NCBI GenBank assembly: GCA_016290905.1
Contig: JAEEVO010000022.1
Location: forward strand, 1 to 35,280
Source of the DNA: Lachnospiraceae bacterium
Lineage (GTDB): Bacteria; Bacillota; Clostridia; Lachnospirales; Lachnospiraceae
Length of the DNA: 35,280 nucleotides
Reading direction: 5' to 3'
The notes under the pieces were generated by a model that was given only the letters and a program-made list of their open reading frames with translations, ran no database searches and was not told the DNA's origin. Both the position numbers and the translations under genes were made by a program. Shown here piece after piece: positions 8,819 through 16,214 of the stretch. How positions within the stretch are numbered: the first letter of the stretch is position 1; every line of letters begins with the position of its first letter.

Positions 8819-10600
8819 CTATTTTGCAAAAAGCGTACCAATGATACCACGTCCCAAAGATGCCCCGACATTACCTCCGAGCTTCTTTCCGAACGAACCG
8901 AACGAAGAACCGAGATTGTTTCCTATCTCACGTCCTATGGTCCCGGTTGCTGCCGAAGCCGTGCCCCTCAAAGCCTGCTTAATGGCCCGGTCCTGTCTGT
9001 CCTTCTGCTTCTGCTGTTCCTTTAAAGCTTTTTCCTGAGCCTTCTGCTGTTCTTTAAAAGCTTTTTCCTGAGCTTTTAACTGTTCCTTGTAATATCTTTC
9101 TTCAAGTCTTGCCTGTTCTTTTGCGGCTCTTTCTTCGGCTCTCTGCTGTTCTCTTTCAGCACGTTCTTCAGCCTTCTGTTGTTCTTTCTGCTTACGTTCC
9201 TCTTCCTTAGCCGCAAGTGCCGCTTCTTTTTCTGCCTGCTTCTGAGCCAGAGCCTCTTCCTTTGCCTGCTGTGCGGCAAGTGCTTCCTGTTCGGCACGTT
9301 CCTGCTGTTCGATGTTCAGTCTCTGGAAGAACTCATATGCCGAATCCCTGTCAAAGGTATCGCAATACTTGTTGTACAACATACAGGAATCTATCTGTCT
9401 TCTGCGTTCGTTATCATCTATCATTCCCATATAGCTCTGGGGAGGAAGGATCTTCGCCCTCTGAACTATCGTAGGGATACCCTTTTCATCAAGAACGGAA
9501 ACAAGAGCTTCACCCGTTCCGAGTTCCTGAAGTGTCTGCAGGGTATTAAACTCCGAATTCTCCCTGAAGGAAGATGCGGCAGCCTTAAGTCCCTTCTGGT
9601 CGGCCGGCGTATAAGCGCGAAGCGCGTGCTGAACCTTGTTTCCGAGCTGTGCCAGAACTCCGTCCGGAATATCCTTCGGATTCTGCGTTATGAAATAAAT
9701 CCCGACACCCTTTGAACGTATAAGCTTTACAACCTGTTCTATCTTTTCAAGAAGTGCCTTTGAAGCCGAATTGAAAAGCATATGTGCTTCATCAAAGAAG
9801 AATATCATCTTCGGGCGGTCAAGGTCTCCTACCTCCGGAAGGGTTTCGTAAAGCTCGGACATAAGCCAGAGCAGGAATGTCGAATACATCTTCGGATGAA
9901 GTATGAGCTTCTGGCAGTCAAGTATCTGTATCATGCCCTTTCCGTTATAATCCGTTGCGAGGAAATCACGGATGTTGAGCGCAGGTTCACCGATAAAGAA
10001 CTCCCCGCCTTCCGATTCCAGTGCTATGACCGAACGCATGATCGCCGCTATGCTGTTCACAGACATATTCCCGTACTGCCTGCTGTAATCCTTGGAGTGT
10101 TCGCTCACAAACTGCAGCATGGAACGCAAGTCCTTTGTGTCTATAAGTAAAAGCCCTTCATCATCAGCTATCTTGAATATTACCGTAAGTATGTCAGTCT
10201 GGGTATCGTTAAGCTCAAGTATGCGTGCCAGCAGGAGCGGTCCCATTTCGGATACCGTGGTCCTTAACGGCATGCCCTTTTCTGCATAAACGTCCCAGTA
10301 ATTCGAAGGGAAACTCTTAAATGTAAAACCACGTTCTGCGAGCCCCATTTTCTGAACTCTTTCTTCAGCGCTGCCTCCGCCGATGCCCGGAGCGCACATA
10401 CCCGAAAGATCCCCCTTTACATCCGCAAGAAATACGGGTACTCCTATATCGCTGAACGATTCCGCCATGACTTTTAAGGTAACTGTTTTTCCGGTACCCG
10501 TCGCTCCGGCTATAAGTCCGTGACGATTAGCCATTTTCGGATAAATATACAGATCTTCTTCTCCCGATTTTCCTATTAAAATTTTCCCGTCGTAAAACAT
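8819..10600 (-). CDS. HerA/YjgR-like P-loop ATPase (DUF853 family)
   Basis: A 593-residue P-loop ATPase of the HerA-FtsK superfamily, closest in pattern to YjgR/DUF853. The N-terminal part has HGLIAGATGTGKTVT (Walker A about 32-39) and ADVKGDLSGM. The middle has a Walker B (MIFFFDEAHMLF) and IYFITQNPKDIPD. Residues about 425-540 are a long charged Glu/Lys/Gln/Ala coiled coil with repeated KEQQKAQEKA units. The end is a Gly-rich tail (IGREIGNNLGSS ... GRGIIGTLF) that matches the family's usual C-terminus. Function of the family is unresolved; HerA proteins pump DNA with a NurA nuclease, but no nuclease gene is next to it here. GGAGG precedes the ATG. First gene of the HerA-like, lipoprotein, gltX, helicase run. 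Confidence 0.88.
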   Translation of the reverse strand: MFYDGKILIGKSGEEDLYIYPKMANRHGLIAGATGTGKTVTLKVMAESFSDIGVPVFLADVKGDLSGMCAPGIGGGSAEERVQKMGLAERGFTFKSFPSNYWDVYAEKGMPLRTTVSEMGPLLLARILELNDTQTDILTVIFKIADDEGLLLIDTKDLRSMLQFVSEHSKDYSRQYGNMSVNSIAAIMRSVIALESEGGEFFIGEPALNIRDFLATDYNGKGMIQILDCQKLILHPKMYSTFLLWLMSELYETLPEVGDLDRPKMIFFFDEAHMLFNSASKALLEKIEQVVKLIRSKGVGIYFITQNPKDIPDGVLAQLGNKVQHALRAYTPADQKGLKAAASSFRENSEFNTLQTLQELGTGEALVSVLDEKGIPTIVQRAKILPPQSYMGMIDDNERRRQIDSCMLYNKYCDTFDRDSAYEFFQRLNIEQQERAEQEALAAQQAKEEALAQKQAEKEAALAAKEEERKQKEQQKAEERAEREQQRAEERAAKEQARLEERYYKEQLKAQEKAFKEQQKAQEKALKEQQKQKDRQDRAIKQALRGTASAATGTIGREIGNNLGSSFGSFGKKLGGNVGASLGRGIIGTLFAK

Positions 10601-10633
10601 ACACTACCTCCGCCAAAAAAATCATACGTAGTG

Positions 10634-10705
10634 TCAATGTCACCTCGAAAACGCATTCAGCATTTCCTCGGTAACAAAACGATGCTACACATCCATTTTG
10701 TTATA
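10634..10705 (-). repeat. dispersed two-hairpin repeat, copy 1 (leader of the HerA-like gene)
   Basis: A 72-base element almost identical in skeleton to 19766-19840. Read on the minus strand it has a first stem TAACAAAA/TTTTGTTA (extended by a U-G and a G-C pair), and a second stem AAATGC/GCGTTT around a five-base loop, ending in CGAGGTGACATTGA. It begins immediately downstream of the -10 of the promoter at 10705-10732, so it would form the first 70 or so bases of the HerA-like mRNA leader. Confidence 0.75.
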
Positions 10706-10732
10706 TTATACCAAAATATACCGATAAATCAA
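10705..10732 (-). promoter_or_regulatory. promoter of the HerA-like/lipoprotein/gltX/helicase cluster
   Basis: Minus strand TTGATT (10732-10727), 16-base spacer, TATAAT (10710-10705). Transcription would begin around 10698, inside the dispersed repeat. Confidence 0.6.
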
Positions 10733-10749
10733 GCATAATTATGAAAAAG

Positions 10750-10799
10750 GCCAAAAACATAAGAGCCTATTGCAGGTCTGCCTGCCGATAGACTCTTAT
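10750..10799 (-). terminator. terminator of the ABC exporter transcript
   Basis: An interrupted long hairpin (ATAAGAG, CTAT and GCAGG on one arm; CCTGC, ATAG and CTCTTAT on the other; 10759-10799) lies 36 bases after the stop of the second ABC gene. On the minus strand it is followed by GTTTTTGGCCTTTTT, a broken T tract. It probably ends the exporter transcript before the HerA-like promoter. Confidence 0.75.
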
Positions 10800-10834
10800 A
10801 AGGGATTTTCACTATGAAATGTTATAATCATTGA

Positions 10835-12751
10835 TCATCCTGCAATCTGGTTTCCGGTATAGAGCTGATAATACTTGCCCTTTTCCTCTATCAGATCGTC
10901 ATGGGTTCCGCGCTCTATGATGCGGCCCTGTTCAAGAACCATGATACAGTCGCTGTTCTTTACGGTTGAAAGCCTGTGTGCGATAACGAAGGTTGTCCTG
11001 CCCTTCATAAGCTTATCCATACCCTCCTGTACAAGCTTTTCTGTACGGGTATCGATCGATGATGTTGCTTCATCAAGGATAAGTACGGGCGGATCTGCGA
11101 TAGCCGCACGTGCTATGGCAAGCAGCTGACGCTGACCCTGAGAAAGATTTGCGCCGTCTCCGGTAAGCATCGTATTGTAGCCTTCGGGAAGCCTTCTGAT
11201 AAAGCTGTCGGCATTTGCAAGCTTTGCGGCTGCCTTAACTTCTTCATCTGTTGCATCAAGCTTTCCGTACCGGATGTTTTCCATAACCGTACCGGTAAAG
11301 AGATGTGTTTCCTGAAGAACTATGCCGAGCGAACGTCTAAGGTCCGCTTTTTTGATCTTGTTCACATTGATACCGTCGTAACGGATCTTTCCATCCTGTA
11401 TATCGTAGAAACGGTTAATAAGGTTTGTGATGGTAGTCTTTCCGGCACCGGTGGAGCCTACGAAAGCAATCTTCTGTCCGGGCGTAGCAAAAAGCTTAAT
11501 GTTATGGAGTACCATCTTTTCTTCAGTATAACCGAAATCAACGTTATCGAATACCACGTCACCCTTAAGTTCTACATAGGTTGTGGTCCCGTCTGCCTTG
11601 TGGAAATGCTTCCAAGCCCAGATACCGGTCCTTTCCTCTGTCTCCGAAACAGAGCCATCGGCATTTTTCTTTGCGTTTACAAGTGTTACATAGCCTTCGT
11701 CAACCTCAGGCTTCTCATCCATGAGCTGGAAGATCCTATCGCCGCCGGCAAGTGCCATGATTATCGAGTTGATCTGCATGCTTATCTGGTTGATGGGCAT
11801 GTTGAGCTGTCCGTTAAAGGTAAGATAACTTATAAGCGCGCCAAGTGCCAGGCCGCCCACTCCGTTGATAGCCATGATACCGCCGACTATCGCAAGTACA
11901 ACATAGCTGAAATTGCCAAGCTGTGCATTGATGGGCATGATGATATTCGCAAAACGGTTTGCATTGTTTGCGCTGTCAAAAAGCTCATCGTTAAGCTTAT
12001 CAAAGTCTTTGATGTTCTGATCTTCATGGCAGAATACCTTTACAACCTTCTGGCCGGACATCATTTCCTCAACAAAACCGTTAAGTGCACCAACAGCCTT
12101 CTGCTGTTTTACGAAATACTTTCCGCTCTTTCCCGAAATCTTCTTTGTACAGAAAAGCATTAAACCTATCATCACAAGCGAGATCAGCATCAGCTGCCAG
12201 CTAAGCAGCAGCATGCTTATCGATACACTTACGATAGTAATGATACTGTTCAGGAACTGCGGGATACTCTGTGAGATCAGCTGTCTCATGGTATCAACAT
12301 CGTTCGTATACATCGACATGATATCACCATGCGAATGAGTGTCGAAGTACTTGATCGGAAGTGTTTCCATGTGTTCGAACATATCATCCCTGAGCTTACG
12401 CTGGAAGCCCTGGGTGATCCTTACCATGATACGAGCCTGAACGAAGCTGGCCAGGATACCTACAAGTATGAAGCATACCGTGATAAGTATCTCCTGTCCC
12501 AGATCCCCGAAGGTTTTTGTTCCCGCCTGGATCCCGGGAATATAATCATCCAGCAGAACCTTCGTAAACAAGGTTCCCTTAACTGTCATACAATAAACGG
12601 TGATACCGATACACGCCGCAACACATATCCATAAAACCAGATTGTCAAGTACCATGTACTTTAAAAGCCTTTTAAGAATCTTTCCCGGATTCTTAACTGT
12701 AGGCTTCATTCCTCTGGGCATCGGCCCACGTCCCATACCAGGTCCCGGCAT
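10835..12751 (-). CDS. ABC exporter half-transporter, canonical-site subunit (BmrD/TM288-like)
   Basis: A 638-residue half-transporter: membrane domain (six segments, about 30-340) plus C-terminal ATPase, typical of heterodimeric multidrug or peptide exporters. Walker A is GSTGAGKT (about 429-436), Walker B is VLILDEATSS with the catalytic Glu, and the switch is VIAHRLST with His, so its own Walker site is fully active. Its signature motif is altered, LSQGQ instead of LSGGQ, which is expected for the subunit that contributes to the degenerate site. It has a Gly/Met/Pro-rich N-terminus and an inserted segment of about 40 residues between membrane and ATPase domains (about 365-405). The ATG overlaps the upstream TAA (TAATG), and its GGAGGTGA site is encoded in the tail of the upstream gene, so the two are translationally coupled. 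Confidence 0.93.
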   Translation of the reverse strand: MPGPGMGRGPMPRGMKPTVKNPGKILKRLLKYMVLDNLVLWICVAACIGITVYCMTVKGTLFTKVLLDDYIPGIQAGTKTFGDLGQEILITVCFILVGILASFVQARIMVRITQGFQRKLRDDMFEHMETLPIKYFDTHSHGDIMSMYTNDVDTMRQLISQSIPQFLNSIITIVSVSISMLLLSWQLMLISLVMIGLMLFCTKKISGKSGKYFVKQQKAVGALNGFVEEMMSGQKVVKVFCHEDQNIKDFDKLNDELFDSANNANRFANIIMPINAQLGNFSYVVLAIVGGIMAINGVGGLALGALISYLTFNGQLNMPINQISMQINSIIMALAGGDRIFQLMDEKPEVDEGYVTLVNAKKNADGSVSETEERTGIWAWKHFHKADGTTTYVELKGDVVFDNVDFGYTEEKMVLHNIKLFATPGQKIAFVGSTGAGKTTITNLINRFYDIQDGKIRYDGINVNKIKKADLRRSLGIVLQETHLFTGTVMENIRYGKLDATDEEVKAAAKLANADSFIRRLPEGYNTMLTGDGANLSQGQRQLLAIARAAIADPPVLILDEATSSIDTRTEKLVQEGMDKLMKGRTTFVIAHRLSTVKNSDCIMVLEQGRIIERGTHDDLIEEKGKYYQLYTGNQIAG

Positions 12752-14565
12752 TATCGTTCACCTCCTTCATCAAAGTCTCCGTTACCGCCTGTCTGAGATT
12801 CGTAAACATCGCGGTAAATCTCATTATTCTTTAACAGCTCCTCATGCGTTCCGAAGCCGTTGATCTTTCCGTCTTCCATAACGATGATCCGGTCAGCGTT
12901 CATAACACTTGAAATACGCTGTGCAATGATCAGTTTCGTGGTGCCGGGGATCTCCTCGGCAAATGCCTTCCTGATCTTGGCATCGGTCGCAGTATCAACA
13001 GCACTTGTGCTGTCGTCCAGGATAAGTATCTTCGGTTTCTTTACCAGAGCTCTTGCGATACATAATCTCTGCTTCTGTCCGCCGGATACGTTCGTTCCGC
13101 CCTGCTCTATATAGGTCTCATACTTATCAGGCATCTTCTCGATAAACTCATCGGCACATGCAAGCTTGCAGGCTCTTCTGCACTCAGCCTCGATTTCTTC
13201 CTTCTCCCGGGGTGTCTCGGGGACATCTTCCTTGCCCCTGTTTTTTCTGACACCCCAGCGAAGGTTATCCATAATAGTTCCTGAGAAAAGGACATTTTTC
13301 TGGAGGACTACGCTTACTTCGTCACGAAGTACTTCTAGATCGTAGTCCCTTACATCTGTGCCGCCTACCAAAACGGTTCCGTCGTTTACGTCATACAGAC
13401 GGCTTATAAGGTTAACAAGAGTGGACTTGGCACTTCCCGTTCCGCCTATTATTCCGATCGTTTCACCGGAATCTATGTTGATATTGATATTGCTTAGTAC
13501 GTTTTCCTTACCTTCCTTATTGTAACGGAAGTTTACATTCTTAAATACGATACTTCCATCCTTTACTTCCATAACAGGGTTCTCGGGATTTGTAATATCG
13601 GGCTCTTCATCCAATACTTCGCAGATACGTCTTGCGCTTGCGGCACTCATGGTAATCATGATGAAGATCATCGACAAAAGCATAAGGCTTATCAGGATTC
13701 TCATACAGTACTGAAGAAGCGCCGTAAGGTCACCCAGGTTAAGGTCGGTAGCCCCGGTATTCACTATCATCTTGGCTCCGAACCAGCTGATGAGCATTGT
13801 ACATGCGTATACCGTAAGGCTCATTGCCGGTCCGTTGAAAGTGGTAAGCTTCTCTGCTGCAGAGAAAATCTTATAGATATTATTGCTGGCAGTCTTGAAT
13901 TTCTTCTTCTCATGCTCCTCGCGGACATAAGCCTTTACCACACGGATAGCATTTACGTTTTCCTGTACGCTGGCGTTCAGCTCATCATACTTCGGAAATG
14001 CCTGTTCGAATGCCTTCATGGCCTTTGAAATAATAAGAGCCAGGATTCCTCCAAGGATAATAACCGCTACCAGATAGATAAGCGCAAGCTTTGGCTTGAT
14101 GGCGAAGGACATGATCATCGCAATACTGAATGTCATTGGGATCCTCATACCCATTCTAAGTATCATCTGATAAGAGTTCTGAACATTGTTAACATCGGTG
14201 GTAAGTCTCGTAACCAAACCTGCGGTACTGAACTTATCTATATTCTTAAAGGAGAATGTCTGGATCTTATCAAACATGCCTTTTCTGAGATTCCTTGCGA
14301 ATCCGGTGGATGCTTTTGCTCCGAACACGCCGCCCATGATACCGCCGCCAAGACCTACAAGAGCTGCCAAGACCATAAATACACCGATCTTAATAATATG
14401 CCCCATATCCCCGGTACCGTCATTACCGTTAATTCCGTCATTAACCAGGGATGCCATAAGTATCGGCACGACCATCTCCATAGCTACTTCAACGATCATG
14501 CTCAAAGGAGTAAGTATGGATTCTTTTTTATACTCCTTAACATAAGATAATAATCGCTTTATCAA
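12751..14565 (-). CDS. ABC exporter half-transporter, degenerate-site subunit (BmrC/TM287-like)
   Basis: A 604-residue half-transporter with an N-terminal six-segment membrane domain (about 15-315) and a C-terminal ATPase. The ATPase has the marks of the non-catalytic partner: Walker A is GGTGSAKST (Ala where the last Gly is usual, about 373-381), Walker B is ILILDDSTSA (Asp instead of catalytic Glu), and the switch loop is IIAQRIS (Gln instead of His). Its signature VSGGQ is normal and would complete the active site formed with the partner's Walker motifs. In characterised pairs such as TM287/288 and BmrC/BmrD the same asymmetry occurs. The start is a TTG at 14565 with AGGAGG 8 bases upstream. 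It follows marR, which probably controls it; the substrate is unknown. Confidence 0.92.
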   Translation of the reverse strand: MIKRLLSYVKEYKKESILTPLSMIVEVAMEMVVPILMASLVNDGINGNDGTGDMGHIIKIGVFMVLAALVGLGGGIMGGVFGAKASTGFARNLRKGMFDKIQTFSFKNIDKFSTAGLVTRLTTDVNNVQNSYQMILRMGMRIPMTFSIAMIMSFAIKPKLALIYLVAVIILGGILALIISKAMKAFEQAFPKYDELNASVQENVNAIRVVKAYVREEHEKKKFKTASNNIYKIFSAAEKLTTFNGPAMSLTVYACTMLISWFGAKMIVNTGATDLNLGDLTALLQYCMRILISLMLLSMIFIMITMSAASARRICEVLDEEPDITNPENPVMEVKDGSIVFKNVNFRYNKEGKENVLSNININIDSGETIGIIGGTGSAKSTLVNLISRLYDVNDGTVLVGGTDVRDYDLEVLRDEVSVVLQKNVLFSGTIMDNLRWGVRKNRGKEDVPETPREKEEIEAECRRACKLACADEFIEKMPDKYETYIEQGGTNVSGGQKQRLCIARALVKKPKILILDDSTSAVDTATDAKIRKAFAEEIPGTTKLIIAQRISSVMNADRIIVMEDGKINGFGTHEELLKNNEIYRDVYESQTGGNGDFDEGGER

Positions 14566-14589
14566 AATATGTTCCTCCTGAATAAAATA

Positions 14590-14850
14590 AGTGCATCTTA
14601 AATCTACCGGTGCTTAGAAATTTCTTAACGCGGCGCACAGGCAAAGCCCGTGCTTTTTCGCTAAAATTTCTAAAGTTAGTGCAACCTCAAGCTTCCGGTG
14701 CTTAGAAATTTCTTAACGCGGCGTTTAAGCGAAGCTTAAACTTTTTCGCTAAAATTTCTAAAGTTAGTACAACCTCAAGCTTCCGGTGCTTAGAAATTTC
14801 TTAACGCGGCGTTTAAGCAGAGCTTAAACTTTTTCGCTAAAATTTCTAAG
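14590..14850 (-). repeat. three tandem 88-base hairpin repeats between marR and the ABC exporter
   Basis: Units start at 14590, 14678 and 14766 with an exact 88-base period; the third ends right at the marR stop codon. Each holds a long imperfect palindrome (14613-14675, 14701-14763, 14789-14850) with outer arms TTAGAAATTT, an internal loop, and an inner eight-pair tip. The tip is GTTTAAGC/GCTTAAAC in units 2 and 3 but GCACGGGC/GCCTGTGC (minus strand) in unit 1, still fully paired with one G-U. Unit spacers (AGTGCAACCTCAAGCTTCCGG) are also conserved. No T tract follows, so these are not ordinary terminators. They lie within the presumed marR-exporter transcript. Confidence 0.9.
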
Positions 14851-15303
14851 CTACTCCTCAAAACCGCTTCGCTTCATGTTTTCCGATATCTTATCGAATA
14901 TATTGTGAAGCGTCTGTCTTTCCTCATCGGAAATACCTTCCTCCATCTTTTCGTTGGTGGCGAAAATGCTCTTCATGCTCTCTTCATGAACTTTCTTTCC
15001 GGTTTCTGTCACTATTATCCGTTTGAGTCTTGTATCCTTTTCATCCGACTGCCTGGTTATATATCCCATCTGCTCGAACTGCTTCATGACATTTGCGACA
15101 GTAGAACGGGGCATACAGAATCTTGTCTCTATATCCTTCTGATATATGGTCATATCTTCATGGTGAACCAAAAAACCCAATATCCAGCCATGGGTGATAA
15201 TGATCTCATCAAATCCGGCTTTCGTAAGCTCTGCTCCGATAAAGCTTCCTATCGTATTGCTCATACGTTTAAGTTCCCAACCTAAAGATTCCTTACGATC
15301 CAT
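14851..15303 (-). CDS. MarR-family transcriptional regulator
   Basis: A 150-residue winged-helix regulator of the MarR type, expected to be a homodimer that represses its own promoter and the exporter genes downstream. Visible are the N-terminal dimer helix (LKRMSNTIGSFIGAEL), the HTH (YQKDIETRFCMPRSTVANVMKQ), the wing with the usual DxR (EKDTRLKRIIVTETG) and a C-terminal dimer helix. Start choice: a GTG at 15321 is in frame, but AAGGAGG lies inside that extension 5 bases before the ATG at 15303, so 15303 is preferred. A consensus promoter and a five-unit operator array lie upstream. Three hairpin repeats separate it from the exporter genes. The ligand is unknown. Confidence 0.92.
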   Translation of the reverse strand: MDRKESLGWELKRMSNTIGSFIGAELTKAGFDEIIITHGWILGFLVHHEDMTIYQKDIETRFCMPRSTVANVMKQFEQMGYITRQSDEKDTRLKRIIVTETGKKVHEESMKSIFATNEKMEEGISDEERQTLHNIFDKISENMKRSGFEE

Positions 15304-15384
15304 GTACTCCTCCTTTTCCACCTTTATACAGCTTTCCGTTTCTATTCAATACTGAACTCAAACTGTTTATTTACAACTTTTCAG

Positions 15385-15464
15385 ACAATTCCATTTGGAA
15401 TTGTTCAATTTCAGACTGTTCTGTTTTGGACAGTTCCATATGGGACTGTTCTATTTGGGATAAT
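15385..15464 (-). promoter_or_regulatory. MarR operator array: overlapping palindromes made of 15-base repeats
   Basis: Five consecutive 15-base units (15385-15459), consensus AC(A/T)GTTC(C/T)ATTTGGG, with unit 2 the most degenerate. Because each unit is a near half-palindrome, neighbouring units create palindromes: ACAATTCCA/TGGAATTGT at 15385-15404 (perfect arms), 15415-15434, 15430-15449 (one mismatch) and a weak one at 15445-15464. The array starts at the edge of the -10 box and covers the predicted transcription start and leader. Confidence 0.85.
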
Positions 15465-15488
15465 ACACCCAATTATTAAATTTGTCAA
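15460..15488 (-). promoter_or_regulatory. sigma-A promoter of marR and probably the exporter genes
   Basis: Minus strand TTGACA (15488-15483), 17-base spacer, TATTAT (15465-15460). Transcription would start near 15453, giving a leader of about 150 bases that carries the 15-base repeats. Confidence 0.85.
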
Positions 15489-15640
15489 TACCATTTTTTT
15501 ATTTTTTTAGATTTTTATCAGGCTATAACATTATGATATATCACTTATATCTCACGGCTCATTTTTTGTATAAAACATTCATATATTGTGTACTTTTCGT
15601 ACATCAAGTTAGAATTTAAAAAACCCATTCCATATGATAG

Positions 15641-15713
15641 TATAATAATTGCTGTACAGCATGCCATCATCCCCCATCGATTTACAGAGGTTCCCGATGG
15701 GGGGAATATTTTT
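15641..15713 (+). terminator. leader with terminator-like hairpin (possible attenuator) before the small HTH gene
   Basis: A TATAAT box (15641-15646, no good -35) is followed by a strong nine-pair hairpin, CCCCCATCG (15671-15679) and CGATGGGGG (15695-15703), then GAATATTTTT. This resembles an intrinsic terminator placed in the leader of the gene at 15743. It could instead end an unseen short transcript. The 15489-15640 stretch is A/T-rich with no gene visible. Confidence 0.5.
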
Positions 15714-15742
15714 AATACCATCACCGAAAGGAAAAGCTAAAA

Positions 15743-16120
15743 ATGCATGATTTCATTGATATAAAAAAAAATATACTGATAGAGTATGCCAACAATCCTA
15801 TAAATGCAGTATCCATTCTTTCCGAATACATTAAGCTGTACAAGATCTATAACAACAAGAAATCTCTGGATGATACTGCGGACTGTCTTAATGTATCCAG
15901 GGGTACCTTGATCAAGATATGCAAGAAAAAAGCAAATCTCAGAATGAATACGATCACGACCATAATCGATGCATTGATAGAAAGCAGATGCCCCGAACCC
16001 GACCTGCTTAAGACCCTGCATTGCTTAAACTTTGAAAACTGCAAACAATGTCCCCTTGTAAAATACATTTTTGCACTCGGGAAATTCACTTACAGTTTCG
16101 TCAACAACACTATCAAATAA
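15743..16120 (+). CDS. small helix-turn-helix protein, function unknown
   Basis: A 125-residue protein with a probable helix-turn-helix in the middle (SLDDTADCLNVSRGTLIKIC, about 46-65, followed by NLRMNTITTIIDAL), similar in layout to XRE-like DNA-binding domains though not a clear family match. The C-terminal part has a Cys cluster (CLNFENCKQCPLVK, about 93-106) that might bind a metal. A weak AAAGGA site lies about 11 bases before the ATG. It sits behind a terminator-like hairpin and in front of an independently promoted peptidase gene. I infer a regulator; its target is not visible. Confidence 0.65.
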   Translation: MHDFIDIKKNILIEYANNPINAVSILSEYIKLYKIYNNKKSLDDTADCLNVSRGTLIKICKKKANLRMNTITTIIDALIESRCPEPDLLKTLHCLNFENCKQCPLVKYIFALGKFTYSFVNNTIK

Positions 16121-16132
16121 GCCAACTTTATA

Positions 16133-16161
16133 TTGACACCACATCTGTAAACTGTTATTCT
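16133..16161 (+). promoter_or_regulatory. promoter of the M15 peptidase gene
   Basis: TTGACA (16133-16138), 17-base spacer, TATTCT (16156-16161), starting 12 bases after the HTH gene stop. Shows that the peptidase gene can be transcribed on its own. Confidence 0.65.
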
Positions 16162-16182
16162 ATAAATCAGATAAAAATCAGG

Positions 16183-16203
16183 AAAGGAGCCGCCTTTTGC
16201 GGC
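16183..16203 (+). promoter_or_regulatory. ribosome binding site separated from its GTG start by a small hairpin
   Basis: AAAGGAG (16183-16189) is 25 bases from the GTG at 16215, too far for normal use. The five-pair hairpin GCCGC-ctttt-GCGGC (16189-16203) lies between them; if folded, it leaves an effective spacing of about 11 bases. No better site is closer to the start. Confidence 0.45.
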
Positions 16204-16214
16204 AGAAAAGATAA

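Noticed and set aside
11303-12163. A 286-codon opposite-strand frame within an ABC gene
   Set aside because: It mirrors the coding bias of the real gene on the other strand; no promoter or family match.
14590-14850. Set of ordinary intrinsic terminators
   Set aside because: No T tract follows any of the three hairpins, and they lie inside a presumed single transcript.
15461-15742. Riboswitch upstream of the HTH gene
   Set aside because: Only a single terminator-like hairpin is seen; no known aptamer core could be recognised.
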